From Photobacterium profundum SS9 (GTDB taxonomy: Bacteria; Pseudomonadota; Gammaproteobacteria; Enterobacterales; Vibrionaceae): a DNA stretch of 64,000 nucleotides. The stretch lies in assembly GCF_000196255.1 (NCBI RefSeq), contig NC_006371.1:1808055-1872054 (forward strand), given 5' to 3'. Numbering within the stretch: position 1 is the stretch's first letter; each line of letters begins with the position of its first letter. Shown piece by piece: positions 29,667 through 38,719 of the stretch. The notes under the pieces were generated by a model. The model was not told the origin of the DNA. It searched no databases and saw nothing but the letters and a program-made list of their open reading frames with translations. A program made the translations under genes and the position numbers.

Positions 29667-30464
29667 TTACGTTGTTGTGTAGTAGTTTAAAGAAAAATTC
29701 CTTTCAGTCAGATATTCACTTGGTGTCGCCTGAGTATAATATTTAAAGTCTTTAATAAAATGCGGTTGATCATAGTAACCATGATCGAATGCAACTGTTA
29801 TATATTGGTTTGAATGAGCCGCTAACAGCGTTTTTAGTGCCGATTGAAATCGTGCGGTTCGCTCAAAGTACTTTGCATCTACTCCCGTAAATATTTTGAA
29901 TTTTCGTTGAAATGTTCTCTCACTACATTTTAACTGGTTTTTGACTTCATTAATGCTGTCATTGTGATACTGGTAGTAAATCTTATCGATGGCCCATTGT
30001 AGTGCTGAGTCTTGATTTTTGATCTTAACCATTTGTTGTAGTAGCCATTGTTCTAGCAAGGTAACCTTCGCAATATCGCTTTTCGATTCAACAAGCTGTA
30101 TTAGCAAGTTAGAGGGTAATAAGTGACTTGTCGGGGAAATTTGATCTGATAGTTCAGTTAAAGGCAATCCAAATAGGGTGAAAAATCCAGCTGAGCGAAA
30201 ACGTATTGAGAGTGTTTTTGTTATACCCGTTGGTTGAATCTGAATAAGTGATTTACGTGGGCAGATCACGATACAGTCATTAGAACGGAGTCGTGATTGT
30301 TGATTAGTTTGTATTATTAACGCATCCCCGAAGTTGAACAGCATTTCAACCCCGGTACCGGGCAGCATATCAGGGAGCGCAAAGGTATGATTTTGATCCC
30401 AAAGCCAAAAGTGTGCGATATATGGGCTCAACTGATGGGCAGGTTTAATTTGTCGTGTATACAT
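29667..30464 (-). CDS. AraC-family transcriptional regulator
   Basis: 265 residues from ATG 30464. The N-terminus (MYTRQIKPAHQLSPYIAHFW, then LPGTGVEMLFNFGD) is the DUF6597-type sensor domain; the C-terminus holds the AraC helix-turn-helix pair (EVKNQLKCSERTFQRKFKIF, then ITVAFDHGYYDQPHFIKDF and ATPSEYL). It lies 79 bp downstream of the DUF6506 gene on the same strand and probably regulates it. Confidence 0.85.
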   Translation of the reverse strand: MYTRQIKPAHQLSPYIAHFWLWDQNHTFALPDMLPGTGVEMLFNFGDALIIQTNQQSRLRSNDCIVICPRKSLIQIQPTGITKTLSIRFRSAGFFTLFGLPLTELSDQISPTSHLLPSNLLIQLVESKSDIAKVTLLEQWLLQQMVKIKNQDSALQWAIDKIYYQYHNDSINEVKNQLKCSERTFQRKFKIFTGVDAKYFERTARFQSALKTLLAAHSNQYITVAFDHGYYDQPHFIKDFKYYTQATPSEYLTERNFSLNYYTTT

Positions 30465-30542
30465 GATTGCTATGTTTCCTACCACCTCTTGCGATCATAA
30501 TGTCGGTTTTAGAGGTGGTGCTGTTGCTGTTTTATATGGGGA

Positions 30543-30851
30543 TCAGAATAACTCATCACCGCTGGAGAAGTCTAAACAAGGATGTTTATCAAAGCGTACA
30601 ACACCCACATGTAATCGCTCATTGGCTGCCTTTACTACATCTGCGACCCCTTGATGACCAAACCCTCCACAGAGTTCAACCGCTTTAATACCTTCTTCGA
30701 CTAATAAGTCAATTAGCTTACAAGCTTGCTTATAATTTGAAACGGCAATGGTTTTTACGTGTACTTCTTCGGTACGTACCCAAGAATAATCACGAGAGGG
30801 ATCAGCTGCGGGTGCTACGAAAATAAAAGCGGCTTTAAAGATAGTCGACAT
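30543..30851 (-). CDS. DUF6506 family protein
   Basis: 102 residues, MSTIFKAAFIFVAPAADP followed by a helix-rich middle (YKQACKLIDLLVEEGIKAVE) and GGFGHQGVADVVKAA, the pattern of DUF6506 proteins. Function not established. Upstream member of a two-gene unit with an AraC regulator. Confidence 0.7.
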   Translation of the reverse strand: MSTIFKAAFIFVAPAADPSRDYSWVRTEEVHVKTIAVSNYKQACKLIDLLVEEGIKAVELCGGFGHQGVADVVKAANERLHVGVVRFDKHPCLDFSSGDELF

Positions 30852-31331
30852 AATTGAGCTTCCTGTTTAATGTTGGAAGCGATAATACAACTGGGTGATT
30901 TTTGTATATTGTATAAATCCGTCATCTTGCGATAATAAAGCCGCACAAACGGTCTTCCTTCAATCAAGTGGTGAATCAGTATTCAACTTTGATGGTCACC
31001 TGAGAACGATCGTTTTGGATTACTTTTGGGAGTTTCCGAGCGAGTATCTAATCAATAATTGCGCTATCGCCACATTAGCTTAAATATCACAAATCGACAT
31101 TAACAGCCTGTGAATGAGCAAACACACTAACAAAGAAAGGGGCATAAACGCGTTAGAAAAGGCCGCCGAAGCGACCTTTTAAAGCTGGTTTTTCCGCAGG
31201 ATACATTACGGGCGTTGGGAGTCGACTTAATCAGCATTGTTGAACGAAGCCGCTCTGCGGCAGAGTAAAGCACACACCATCCATACTCTTAGTTACACCA
31301 TCACTCGATGGTAAACGTAGGAGTAAACACA
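30852..31331. other. Intergenic region and left end of the IS91-type element
   Basis: No intact gene. AAAAGGcCGC / GCGaCCTTTT at about 31155-31180 is a terminator-like hairpin like the one at 5280. GCCGCTCTGCGGC at about 31251 is a palindrome near the expected left end of the IS91-type element. Confidence 0.45.
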
Positions 31332-32219
31332 ATGAAACCCACCGAATTAGAACGTTACAATCACCTTTATGAACAGCACCTTACCAACTTAACGCTGCAA
31401 GGTAAACGACCAGCCACCATTGATGCGTATTCCCGTGCGGTGCGGCGGATCAGTCAGTTTTTTGACCGTTGCCCTGATGCAATGACCACCGCAGATTTAA
31501 AGCAATACTTCGCCAGTCTCATACAAACGCACTCGTGGAGTACCGTCAAACTCGACCGTAATGGTCTCCAATTTTTCTATCGCCATACGTTAGAAAAAGA
31601 GTGGCAATGGCTCGATATTGTGAAGCCACCTCAAAGCAAGAAGTTACCCGATATTATCACTGCTCAACAGGTCGCGTTGTTGATTAGCATGACAAAACAA
31701 AAGCGTTACCAAATCTTCTTTCTCACCCTTTACACGATGGGACTTCGCCTCGGCGAAGGATTGAGTTTAACCGTTCATGATATTGACCAGCATACGATGC
31801 AAGTTCACATACGTGATGGTAAAGGCGGGAAAGACCGATTAGTCCCCGTGCCTCAACGAACGCTTAATGCACTTCGTGCTCATTGGCTCACTCACCGACA
31901 TCCTCGGTTGATATTTCCAGGGAAAGGCTGCAATACGGATAATCCCATGGACCGAGGCGGTGTTCAAAAAGCCATGAAGTTGGTGCTCAAAGATTGCGGC
32001 ATCAATAAACCCATCTCACCGCACTCCCTTCGACACGGCTTTGCCACTCACCTGCTTGAACAAGGGCTTGATTTACGCTCACTGCAAATTCTGCTCGGTC
32101 ACGCCAGCCTCAACACCACGGCTCGGTACACCCGAATGACACAAATTAAACAGCGTGACGCCGCTCTGGCCATCAATCGATTGGCCGATGCATTAACCTT
32201 GATGTGGGAGACGGTATGA
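31332..32219 (+). CDS. Tyrosine recombinase of an IS91-type element
   Basis: 295 residues from ATG 31332 (AGGAG 7 bases upstream). Core-binding domain, then catalytic Arg (TMGLRLGEGLSL), HSLRHGFATHLLEQ, and LLGHASLNTTARYTR (His and Tyr). It lacks the extra helix insertion found in integron integrases between the Arg and His-x-x-Arg boxes. The stop overlaps the start of the transposase gene (ATGA), so the two form one unit, as in IS91-family elements that carry a recombinase. Confidence 0.88.
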   Translation: MKPTELERYNHLYEQHLTNLTLQGKRPATIDAYSRAVRRISQFFDRCPDAMTTADLKQYFASLIQTHSWSTVKLDRNGLQFFYRHTLEKEWQWLDIVKPPQSKKLPDIITAQQVALLISMTKQKRYQIFFLTLYTMGLRLGEGLSLTVHDIDQHTMQVHIRDGKGGKDRLVPVPQRTLNALRAHWLTHRHPRLIFPGKGCNTDNPMDRGGVQKAMKLVLKDCGINKPISPHSLRHGFATHLLEQGLDLRSLQILLGHASLNTTARYTRMTQIKQRDAALAINRLADALTLMWETV

Positions 32220-33268
32220 GTGAGTTTATTGAACTACTTCGGGTGAATAAAGATGAGCTTGAACGCCAATATGGCGCTCAAATCAGCAACGACATTCGCA
32301 ACGCTATCTCTGCTATGTTGCGGTGTAAAACCGAACAGCAAGGTCGTTCGCAATGGTTTTGTGCTCACTGCCATCACGATGACCGATTGCCGCTCTCTTG
32401 CGGTCATCGACATTGCCCACAATGCCAGCACCGCACCACGTCTGATTGGTTGTTGCGTCAAAAACAAAAGCTACTACCCACACACTACTTTATGACCACC
32501 TTTACCTTGCCATATCAACTGAGAATACTCGCTCGAAAACAGCCGAAAGCGCTGTATCAACTCATGTTCTCGGTTGCGTCGGGTGTACTGAAAAGCTTTG
32601 CTCAAAGACAACAAAAAGGAGCGCTAGGTTTTACCGCCGTGCTGCATACCCACAGTAGGCAACGTAACCTACATCCACACTTGCACATTATTATTGCAGG
32701 CGGAAGGTATGACTCATCCAAACAAGTATGGCATAAGAGCAACAAGCAATACTTGTTCAACGCCTTTGCCCTGGCCAAAATCTGGCGAGCACGGTTGCTG
32801 GCGGCGATAAACCAGCACCCACTCCTGTGGCTACCCCAGAATATTCCCAAGCAATGGGTGGTTGACTGCCGATGCGTCGGTTATGGCGAGCCTGCACTGG
32901 AATACCTATCTCGTTATCTCTACCGAGGTGTGCTGCCTGACAATGACATCATCAACATCGAAGAAAACAGTGTGACCTTTCGCTATCTAGACAGCAGCAC
33001 CAACACAAAGAAAACACGCACGTTACCCACTCTTGAGTTCTTAATGCTCATCTTGCAGCACGTCTTGCCCACTGGCTTACAGCGGGTTCGCGACTATGGT
33101 TTTTTACGCGGTCAAGCCAAAGCCCTGCGAGTACGTATTCAGCTGCTGTTGTTGAACGTGTTTTATCAAACACCGCAAGCAACCGTGACCATTAAAACCA
33201 AAGCCATCCGCACGTGCCCATGCTGCCAGCATGACATGGCGTGCGTTGGCATCAGTCGACCGAGATAG
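32216..33268 (+). CDS. IS91-family (HUH) transposase
   Basis: 350 residues. N-terminal zinc-binding region CAHCHHDDRLPLSCGHRHCP with a further CxxC; the HUH motif appears as HPHLHIIIAGG; a later YLSRYLYRG segment holds the catalytic Tyr. These proteins move DNA by rolling-circle transfer and can drag adjacent sequence. The compound transposon is inserted 76 bp after its stop; the original downstream part resumes at 53329. Confidence 0.88.
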   Translation: MSEFIELLRVNKDELERQYGAQISNDIRNAISAMLRCKTEQQGRSQWFCAHCHHDDRLPLSCGHRHCPQCQHRTTSDWLLRQKQKLLPTHYFMTTFTLPYQLRILARKQPKALYQLMFSVASGVLKSFAQRQQKGALGFTAVLHTHSRQRNLHPHLHIIIAGGRYDSSKQVWHKSNKQYLFNAFALAKIWRARLLAAINQHPLLWLPQNIPKQWVVDCRCVGYGEPALEYLSRYLYRGVLPDNDIINIEENSVTFRYLDSSTNTKKTRTLPTLEFLMLILQHVLPTGLQRVRDYGFLRGQAKALRVRIQLLLLNVFYQTPQATVTIKTKAIRTCPCCQHDMACVGISRPR

Positions 33269-33344
33269 CCGAAAGGCGAACATAATAAGGATAATGACGA
33301 GGGCGAAATCAGAGGATAAACGACGAAGCGAAAGAAGACGAAAA

Positions 33345-35109
33345 GTAACTTCTCAATAAGTCGGGGCATAAGCGAAGAGTGATCCTGATAGTGTTTTTAA
33401 AATTAATGTTAGGATCTCTAAGATCGGCTTGATTGATCCTTTCAAACCTTCAAAATAGTAGCCTCTAACCACGTAGAGCCTTTTGTCTCAATGAAAATTA
33501 ATCTCCCAGACATTCCAGAGTCAGAGCAAACCCCTTTGGTAAAAGGCTTAATTGGGATCATTGAGCAGCTTTCCGATACGGTTGAGCGCCAACAAGAAGA
33601 AATCACCCTCCTTAAAGACGAGATCAACGTACTAAAAGGGCAGAAAAAACGGCCCAAGTTCAAGCCGAGTAAACTCGACACAAATACCGATGAAAAGTCA
33701 GACCAAGGCTCGACTGATAACAAACGGTCCGGCTCTACCAAGCGTAGCAAAAATCAAACGCTGACCATTCATCAGGATAACATTGTCCAGCCAGAACAAC
33801 CTTTACCTATCGGGGCACGATTCAAGGGCTACCGAGATTTTGTCGTCCAAGAGTTAGAGATACAGTCGTGCAATGTACGTTATCGCTTAGCTTGCTATCT
33901 ATTACCTGATGGTTCGACGGTTACCGCTACCTTGCCTAATGGACTAGCAGGCCAACACTTTGGCACTCGACTAAGAAGCTACATCCTCTATCAGTATCAT
34001 CAATGTCAGGTCACTCAGCCTCTGTTGTTGGAACAACTTAGAGAATGGGGTATCGATATTTCCAGTGGCCAATTAAATCGCTTATTGACCGAAAATCATG
34101 ATGATTTGCATGAAGAAAAAGCCGAACTTCTGGCTGCAGGCCTGCAAAGCACTGGCTATATCACAACAGATGACACCGGAGCTAGGCATCAGGGCAAGAA
34201 CGGTTTTGTCACCCACATAGGCAATGAGTGGTTTGCTTGGTTTCAAAGTTCAGACCGAAAAAATCGGATCAACTTCCTGTCACTCCTTCGGGCTGGAAAC
34301 AAGGGTTATCAGGTGAACACCTGCGCACTAAACTATATGGCGACAAATAAACTTCCTGCTCCCCAGTTAGCATTGTTAGCAAACACACCAGTGACCAACT
34401 TTGGATGTGAGGAGGAATGGTCTGCTCATCTAGTTCAGCTGGGTATTGTCGTAAAAAGGCATATTCAAATAGCGACTGAAGGTGCCCTATTGGGTTGCGC
34501 GTCAGAGAATGAAGCTTTGGGTAAACTCGCTGTGATCAGTGATGGTGCTGGACAGTTTAAGGTTCTACAACATGGTTTGTGCTTGGTACATGCGGAGCGG
34601 TTGGTCCACAAGCTTATTCCGTTGAATGAGGGACATCGAGAAGACATCGCACAAGTACGTGATGAGATTTGGTCGTTCTACAAGGAGCTGAAAGAATACA
34701 AGAAACAGCCTTGCGACACGAAGAAATCAGCTCTGTCGAAGGAGTTCGATCGGCTATTTACTCAGAAAACCCGCTATGAGCTCCTTAATCAGCAACTAAA
34801 GCGGTTAAACAAATTAAAATCAAGCTTATTGCTGGTATTGGAACGACCAGAAATTCCAATCCATACAAATGGAAGCGAAAATGATCTAAGGGAGCAGGTC
34901 AAGCGGCGCAAAGTCAGTGGAGGTACTCGTAGTGATCTTGGCCGACAATGCCGAGATACCTTTTCCAGCCTGAAAAAAACGTGCCGAAAATTAGGGGTTT
35001 CCTTCTGGAAATATCTCAACGACCGAATTTCTCAAAGTAATGTAATCCCATCTTTAGGCTCTCTGGTGCTCCAGAAAGCCCACCCTGCCTCGGCTTATTG
35101 AGAAGTTAC
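33345..35109 (+). mobile_element. IS66-family element, copy 1
   Basis: Ends begin GTAACTTCTCAATAAG, and IS66 elements typically start GTAA. Left flank GACGAAAA, right flank TAAAATAC: the mismatch is explained by its role as left arm of the compound transposon. Confidence 0.92.
33491..35101 (+). CDS. IS66-family transposase, copy 1
   Basis: 536 residues: coiled-coil N-terminus (about 20-50), linker, and a DDE_Tnp_IS66 core with TDDTGARHQGKNGFVTHIGN, VISDGAGQFKVLQ, and IHTNGSENDLREQVKRRKVS containing the final Glu. Single-ORF type without tnpA/tnpB. In the conserved Cys-x-x-His motif this copy has CLVHAER while copies 2 and 3 have CWVHAER, so its activity may be reduced. Confidence 0.92.
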   Translation: MKINLPDIPESEQTPLVKGLIGIIEQLSDTVERQQEEITLLKDEINVLKGQKKRPKFKPSKLDTNTDEKSDQGSTDNKRSGSTKRSKNQTLTIHQDNIVQPEQPLPIGARFKGYRDFVVQELEIQSCNVRYRLACYLLPDGSTVTATLPNGLAGQHFGTRLRSYILYQYHQCQVTQPLLLEQLREWGIDISSGQLNRLLTENHDDLHEEKAELLAAGLQSTGYITTDDTGARHQGKNGFVTHIGNEWFAWFQSSDRKNRINFLSLLRAGNKGYQVNTCALNYMATNKLPAPQLALLANTPVTNFGCEEEWSAHLVQLGIVVKRHIQIATEGALLGCASENEALGKLAVISDGAGQFKVLQHGLCLVHAERLVHKLIPLNEGHREDIAQVRDEIWSFYKELKEYKKQPCDTKKSALSKEFDRLFTQKTRYELLNQQLKRLNKLKSSLLLVLERPEIPIHTNGSENDLREQVKRRKVSGGTRSDLGRQCRDTFSSLKKTCRKLGVSFWKYLNDRISQSNVIPSLGSLVLQKAHPASAY

Positions 35110-35543
35110 TAAAATACAGCGTATAACTTCCAACAACAACTCGCCTTTTCTCTTTTGCGATTCACTCAACAGCACCCCATAATCGCAGAGTGAATTATCA
35201 CTAAAAGCGACTTAGTAAACGCTGAAGCCAAACACAATACAGATGAGAACTTTTGTTGCGGCACGCGAAGATTGAAGAATACCTTTGCCTACTTGGCAAT
35301 GAATTTAGAACCTCAATATTTGAACCGCAACGGGCACAAAGCTGACACCACCAGTGAATAATTGCGGCCAAAGAACTTATTACGCGCGATAGAAACTTGG
35401 CAAGAAAGCCTTGTATACACTTAGTCTAAAACCGCAATAGTCGACAAACGAAACTCACTGCATTTCAACTGACAAGATATTAAAAAAGCGACCACTTGCC
35501 GAAGAACAAACCATAAAGATAATGGCAAGATGACGGTTATAAC
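35110..35543 (-). repeat. ORF-less cassette, left-truncated copy
   Basis: Member of the repeated cassette family; begins mid-cassette (AAAATACAGCGTATAAC) because the IS66 element cut it. Contains the family words ACTTTTGTTGCGGCACGCGAA and CCACTTGCCGAAGA. No conserved reading frame. Confidence 0.7.
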
Positions 35544-35641
35544 GCCGAACATAAGTTGCGCCACGGCTAACTCACCAAGCACACCGAGCTTCAGACCAAA
35601 ACTGCGGAGTAAAACGTGTCAACTTCATGTTTTTGTTATAA
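35544..35641 (-). repeat. attC site 1
   Basis: 98 bp. Read on the minus strand it starts TTATAACAAAAACAT, has CAAGTTG / CAACTTAT arms that pair, a CTCCG / CGGTC-like central hairpin, and ends GTTCGGC. Imperfect palindrome typical of Vibrio-type attC. Confidence 0.8.
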
Positions 35642-36098
35642 CCGATATAATTCAATTATTTAAACTCATGATACAGCGAAAAAACCTCAAAAACAGCTCG
35701 CCATTGCTCTTTTGCGATTCACTCAACGGTACTCATGACGAATTGCTTAATTATCACTTGAAGCGACTTAGTAAACGCTGAAGCCAAACACAAAACAGAT
35801 GAGGACTTTTGTTGCGGCACGCGAATATTGAAGAATTATCTGCCTACTTGGCAATGAATTTAGAGCCACAATATTTGAACCGCAACTAGCGTAAAACTAA
35901 CAACATCAGTGAACAATTGCGGCTAAAGAACTTATTGAGCATGATAGAAACTTGGCAAAAAAACCTTATATACACCAAGTCTTAAACCGCAATAACCGAC
36001 AAACGAAACTCACTGCATTTCAACTGACATGATATTAAAAAAGCGACCACTTGCTGAAGACCAAACCATAAAGATAATGGCAAGATGGAGGTTATAAC
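35642..36098 (-). repeat. ORF-less cassette
   Basis: About 457 bp, full-length member of the repeated family; no conserved frame. Confidence 0.75.
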
Positions 36099-36196
36099 GC
36101 CGAACATAAGTTGCACCACGACTAACTCACCAAGCACACCGAACTTCATACCAAAACTGCGGAGTAAAACGTGTCAACTTGATGTTTTTGTTAGGT
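36099..36196 (-). repeat. attC site 2
   Basis: 98 bp, GCCGAAC to GTTAGGT on the plus strand; end bases fit RYYYAAC/GTTRRRY. The neighbouring lipoprotein gene stops 6 bp away, the usual ORF-attC spacing. Confidence 0.82.
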
Positions 36197-36202
36197 GCGA
36201 AA

Positions 36203-36736
36203 TTAATATTTTTCTGATTCGGAATAAGCTTGAATCTCTAACGGTGCTTGTCTGTAGCCAAATATATATAGTTGCATAAGATATTGTCTGGTTTGCTCTT
36301 TTAGGCCTAGTTCCTCAGCTTGACGCACATGGATTAATTCATGGGCTAATAACTGTCTGAACCCTTTTTCTCTATGTTTCATCCATATACCGTAGCCATA
36401 CGTATAAGCTCCCATTGATGGTGAACTGTAGCCAAGGCTACTTGCTAAGTTTGCAAGCTTTGGATCTTTCGGGAATGGTAATGTATCAACGTAGTGTACT
36501 CGTACTTTCTCTGCAGAAGAAACACCAAGTTCTTTTGCAATTTCAAGCTCTTCCAAACTTAATGGAAGACCTTTGTCTAATGCTTCTTCTTGACTGTCAA
36601 TGACAAATTTTTCAGCCAAGGGGAGAATTTCATTAACTTGATTTACTAATTGTTCCGGTGGATTAGCAAGAATTGCATGTCTGTCTACGCAACCTGAGCT
36701 TAAGCCCAATAGAAATAAAACCCACATGTATTTCAT
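36203..36736 (-). CDS. Cassette-borne lipoprotein with HExxH metallopeptidase motif
   Basis: 177 residues from ATG 36736. Lipobox LGLSSGC near residue 15, so it should be anchored to a membrane facing the periplasm. The zinc-binding motif appears as LLAHELIHVRQAEELG at about 128-143, preceded by the YGYGIWMKHREKGF stretch. A hydrolase or peptidase role is likely from the motif, but no family is identified. Single gene of its cassette; an IS10-like element follows upstream. Confidence 0.65.
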   Translation of the reverse strand: MKYMWVLFLLGLSSGCVDRHAILANPPEQLVNQVNEILPLAEKFVIDSQEEALDKGLPLSLEELEIAKELGVSSAEKVRVHYVDTLPFPKDPKLANLASSLGYSSPSMGAYTYGYGIWMKHREKGFRQLLAHELIHVRQAEELGLKEQTRQYLMQLYIFGYRQAPLEIQAYSESEKY

Positions 36737-36810
36737 TTTCAATCTGATATCCTTTTCAATCAATTTTATCGACTAATATTTACTTTCGTATAAGCACCTA
36801 ACGTCTAACA

Positions 36811-38120
36811 CTTACGAATCCCCACAAAATACCTTTGTTGTTCAATCAGTAGACACGCACCTTACCTTCTGATCTAATGAATTCACCACAAACACAAAAG
36901 ATTGAAAGCAAGATGCGTGATATTCAAATACTACACGAGTCGCTGGAAAATCAATGCCCTAACATTCACAAAAAGAGACTCAAATCACTCATGGACTCTG
37001 TGCAAGCATTGCTTAGCAATGATGCACTTACGCTTACTTTGCTTGGACGTTCGCTTCCTTCAAAGGCCAAAACGAAACACTGTATTAAGCGCGTTGACCG
37101 TTTATTAGGTAACAATCACCTGCACCACGACAGACTCGATATTTATCGTTGGCACTGTCATCAATTTTGTTCGGTCAATCCACAACCTATTGTCTTAGTC
37201 GATTGGGCTGATATTCGCGAATACGAACGACTCATGGTACTAAGAGCTTCTATTGCTGTAGAAGGACGTTCTGTTACGCTTTTCGAGCAAACTTTCACCT
37301 TTAAAAACTACAATTCTCCGCGCAGTCATCAGCAGTTTCTCGATAATTTCAAAGCTGTTTTGCCTTCGCATGTCATCCCCATTATCGTGACTGATGCTGG
37401 CTTTCGTAATACCTGGTTTAGGCAGGTTGATGACATGGATTGGTGTTATCTTGGACGTGTCAGAGGAGACGTAAACGTCTTAATAAAAAACCAATGGCAA
37501 CACATCAAGCAGTTGTTTATTAAAGCGAATAGCAAACCTAAATATGTAGGATTCACACAGCTTGCCAAACGAAAACCATTACAATGTCATCTTCATCTCT
37601 ATAAAAAACAAACACCTAAAAAACGTAAAGACCGACCAAAAGGTCGAGAGCATTTCTCCGCCCAAGCCGTCCATAAGAAGTCAGCACTAGAACCTTGGTT
37701 GCTGGCGACTAATCTCCCAACAGATATATTTTCATCTCGGTGTATCGTCAGGCTCTACACCAAACGTATGCAAATTGAAGAAACGTTCCGTGACTTAAAA
37801 AGTCCGCAATACGGTTTTGGCTTACGCCAAAGCCGAACCCATGATCCTAAACGGTTCGATATTTTGCTGCTCATTGGTCTGCTCGCTTTTATGATCTATT
37901 GGTGGTTTGGAATAATTGCAGAGCATAACGGTTGGCACCGTCATTTTCAGGCAAATTCAGTAAAAGACCGACGAGTTTTATCATTTGTTAGGCTAGGAAA
38001 AGAGGTCTTCCGACGGCTGGAATATCACATCAACGAACCAGCAATACGTTGGGCGCAATGCACCCTTATTCTAATGGCGAGGAAGAGTTATCGTGCGTAA
38101 ATTATGTGGGGATTCCCCAG
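36811..38120 (+). mobile_element. IS10-like element, copy B
   Basis: 1310 bp, ends as in copy A. Left 9-bp flank is CGTCTAACA, right is CGCCGAACA: both are attC R-box sequence but they do not match, unlike the other copies. Confidence 0.92.
36877..38100 (+). CDS. IS10-like transposase, copy B
   Basis: 407 residues, same protein as copy A with Ile at the LAFMIYWW position. Catalytic Asp, Asp and Glu motifs intact; apparently functional. Confidence 0.95.
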   Translation: MNSPQTQKIESKMRDIQILHESLENQCPNIHKKRLKSLMDSVQALLSNDALTLTLLGRSLPSKAKTKHCIKRVDRLLGNNHLHHDRLDIYRWHCHQFCSVNPQPIVLVDWADIREYERLMVLRASIAVEGRSVTLFEQTFTFKNYNSPRSHQQFLDNFKAVLPSHVIPIIVTDAGFRNTWFRQVDDMDWCYLGRVRGDVNVLIKNQWQHIKQLFIKANSKPKYVGFTQLAKRKPLQCHLHLYKKQTPKKRKDRPKGREHFSAQAVHKKSALEPWLLATNLPTDIFSSRCIVRLYTKRMQIEETFRDLKSPQYGFGLRQSRTHDPKRFDILLLIGLLAFMIYWWFGIIAEHNGWHRHFQANSVKDRRVLSFVRLGKEVFRRLEYHINEPAIRWAQCTLILMARKSYRA

Positions 38121-38121
38121 C

Positions 38122-38219
38122 GCCGAACATAAGTTGCACCACGGCTAACTCACCAAGCGCACTGAACTTCATACCAAAACTGCGGAGTAAAACGTGTCAA
38201 CTTGATGTTTTTGTTAGCT
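38122..38219 (-). repeat. attC site 3
   Basis: 98 bp, GCCGAAC to GTTAGCT on the plus strand. The IS10-like copy B abuts its left end. The stop codon TAA of the acetyltransferase gene lies within the right R box. Confidence 0.82.
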
Positions 38220-38684
38220 GTTGATTCGTATGGACATTAATGCTTGCTTATCCTCAAAACCTAAGCGCTTATAAAAATCTCTGGCTAAATCATTTTTGTA
38301 CCAAACATTTAAATCAATGCAATTTGCACCGAAAGTCTCAGCCCAAGTTTCTAATGATTTTACTAATTTGAAGGCGACTCCATTGCCACGCATACTTTTA
38401 GTTACAATCAACTCTTCTAAGTACACAAAGTTTCGTTCTGGCAACCACCTTTTAGCTTCAATTGTATGATGTGTACCAAGTATCAACCCAGACACTTCAC
38501 CGTCATGTTCATATACACCTAAATAGGTCGATGTATCACTAATGATTTCCTCAAGTTCAGCTTGTGATAACACATCCCTTGTATTAGCAACTCGGTCAGG
38601 TGCAACGTCATTGTTATGCTCATTTTCCTCGATAAATAAGGAAACCAATGAAGCATAGTCTTTATTTTCAGCAATTCTTATCAT
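38214..38684 (-). CDS. Cassette-borne GNAT acetyltransferase
   Basis: 156 residues from ATG 38684 (MIRIAENKDYASLVSLFIEE). The acetyl-CoA-binding region VYLEELIVTKSMRGNGVAFK (R/Q-x-x-G-x-G/A loop) and the closing NDLARDFYKRLGFEDK are standard GNAT features. Substrate unknown; cassette GNATs include aminoglycoside-modifying enzymes and toxins, but nothing here distinguishes these. Upstream in-frame codons to 38720 are possible but lack a good ribosome site. Confidence 0.85.
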   Translation of the reverse strand: MIRIAENKDYASLVSLFIEENEHNNDVAPDRVANTRDVLSQAELEEIISDTSTYLGVYEHDGEVSGLILGTHHTIEAKRWLPERNFVYLEELIVTKSMRGNGVAFKLVKSLETWAETFGANCIDLNVWYKNDLARDFYKRLGFEDKQALMSIRINS

Positions 38685-38719
38685 TGTACTCAAACTCTTT
38701 AAACAGCTAACGCCGAACA

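Noticed and set aside
31332..32219. Tyrosine recombinase beside the array as the missing integron integrase
   Set aside because: It lacks the extra segment typical of IntI, is translationally coupled to an IS91-type transposase, and lies outside the compound transposon.
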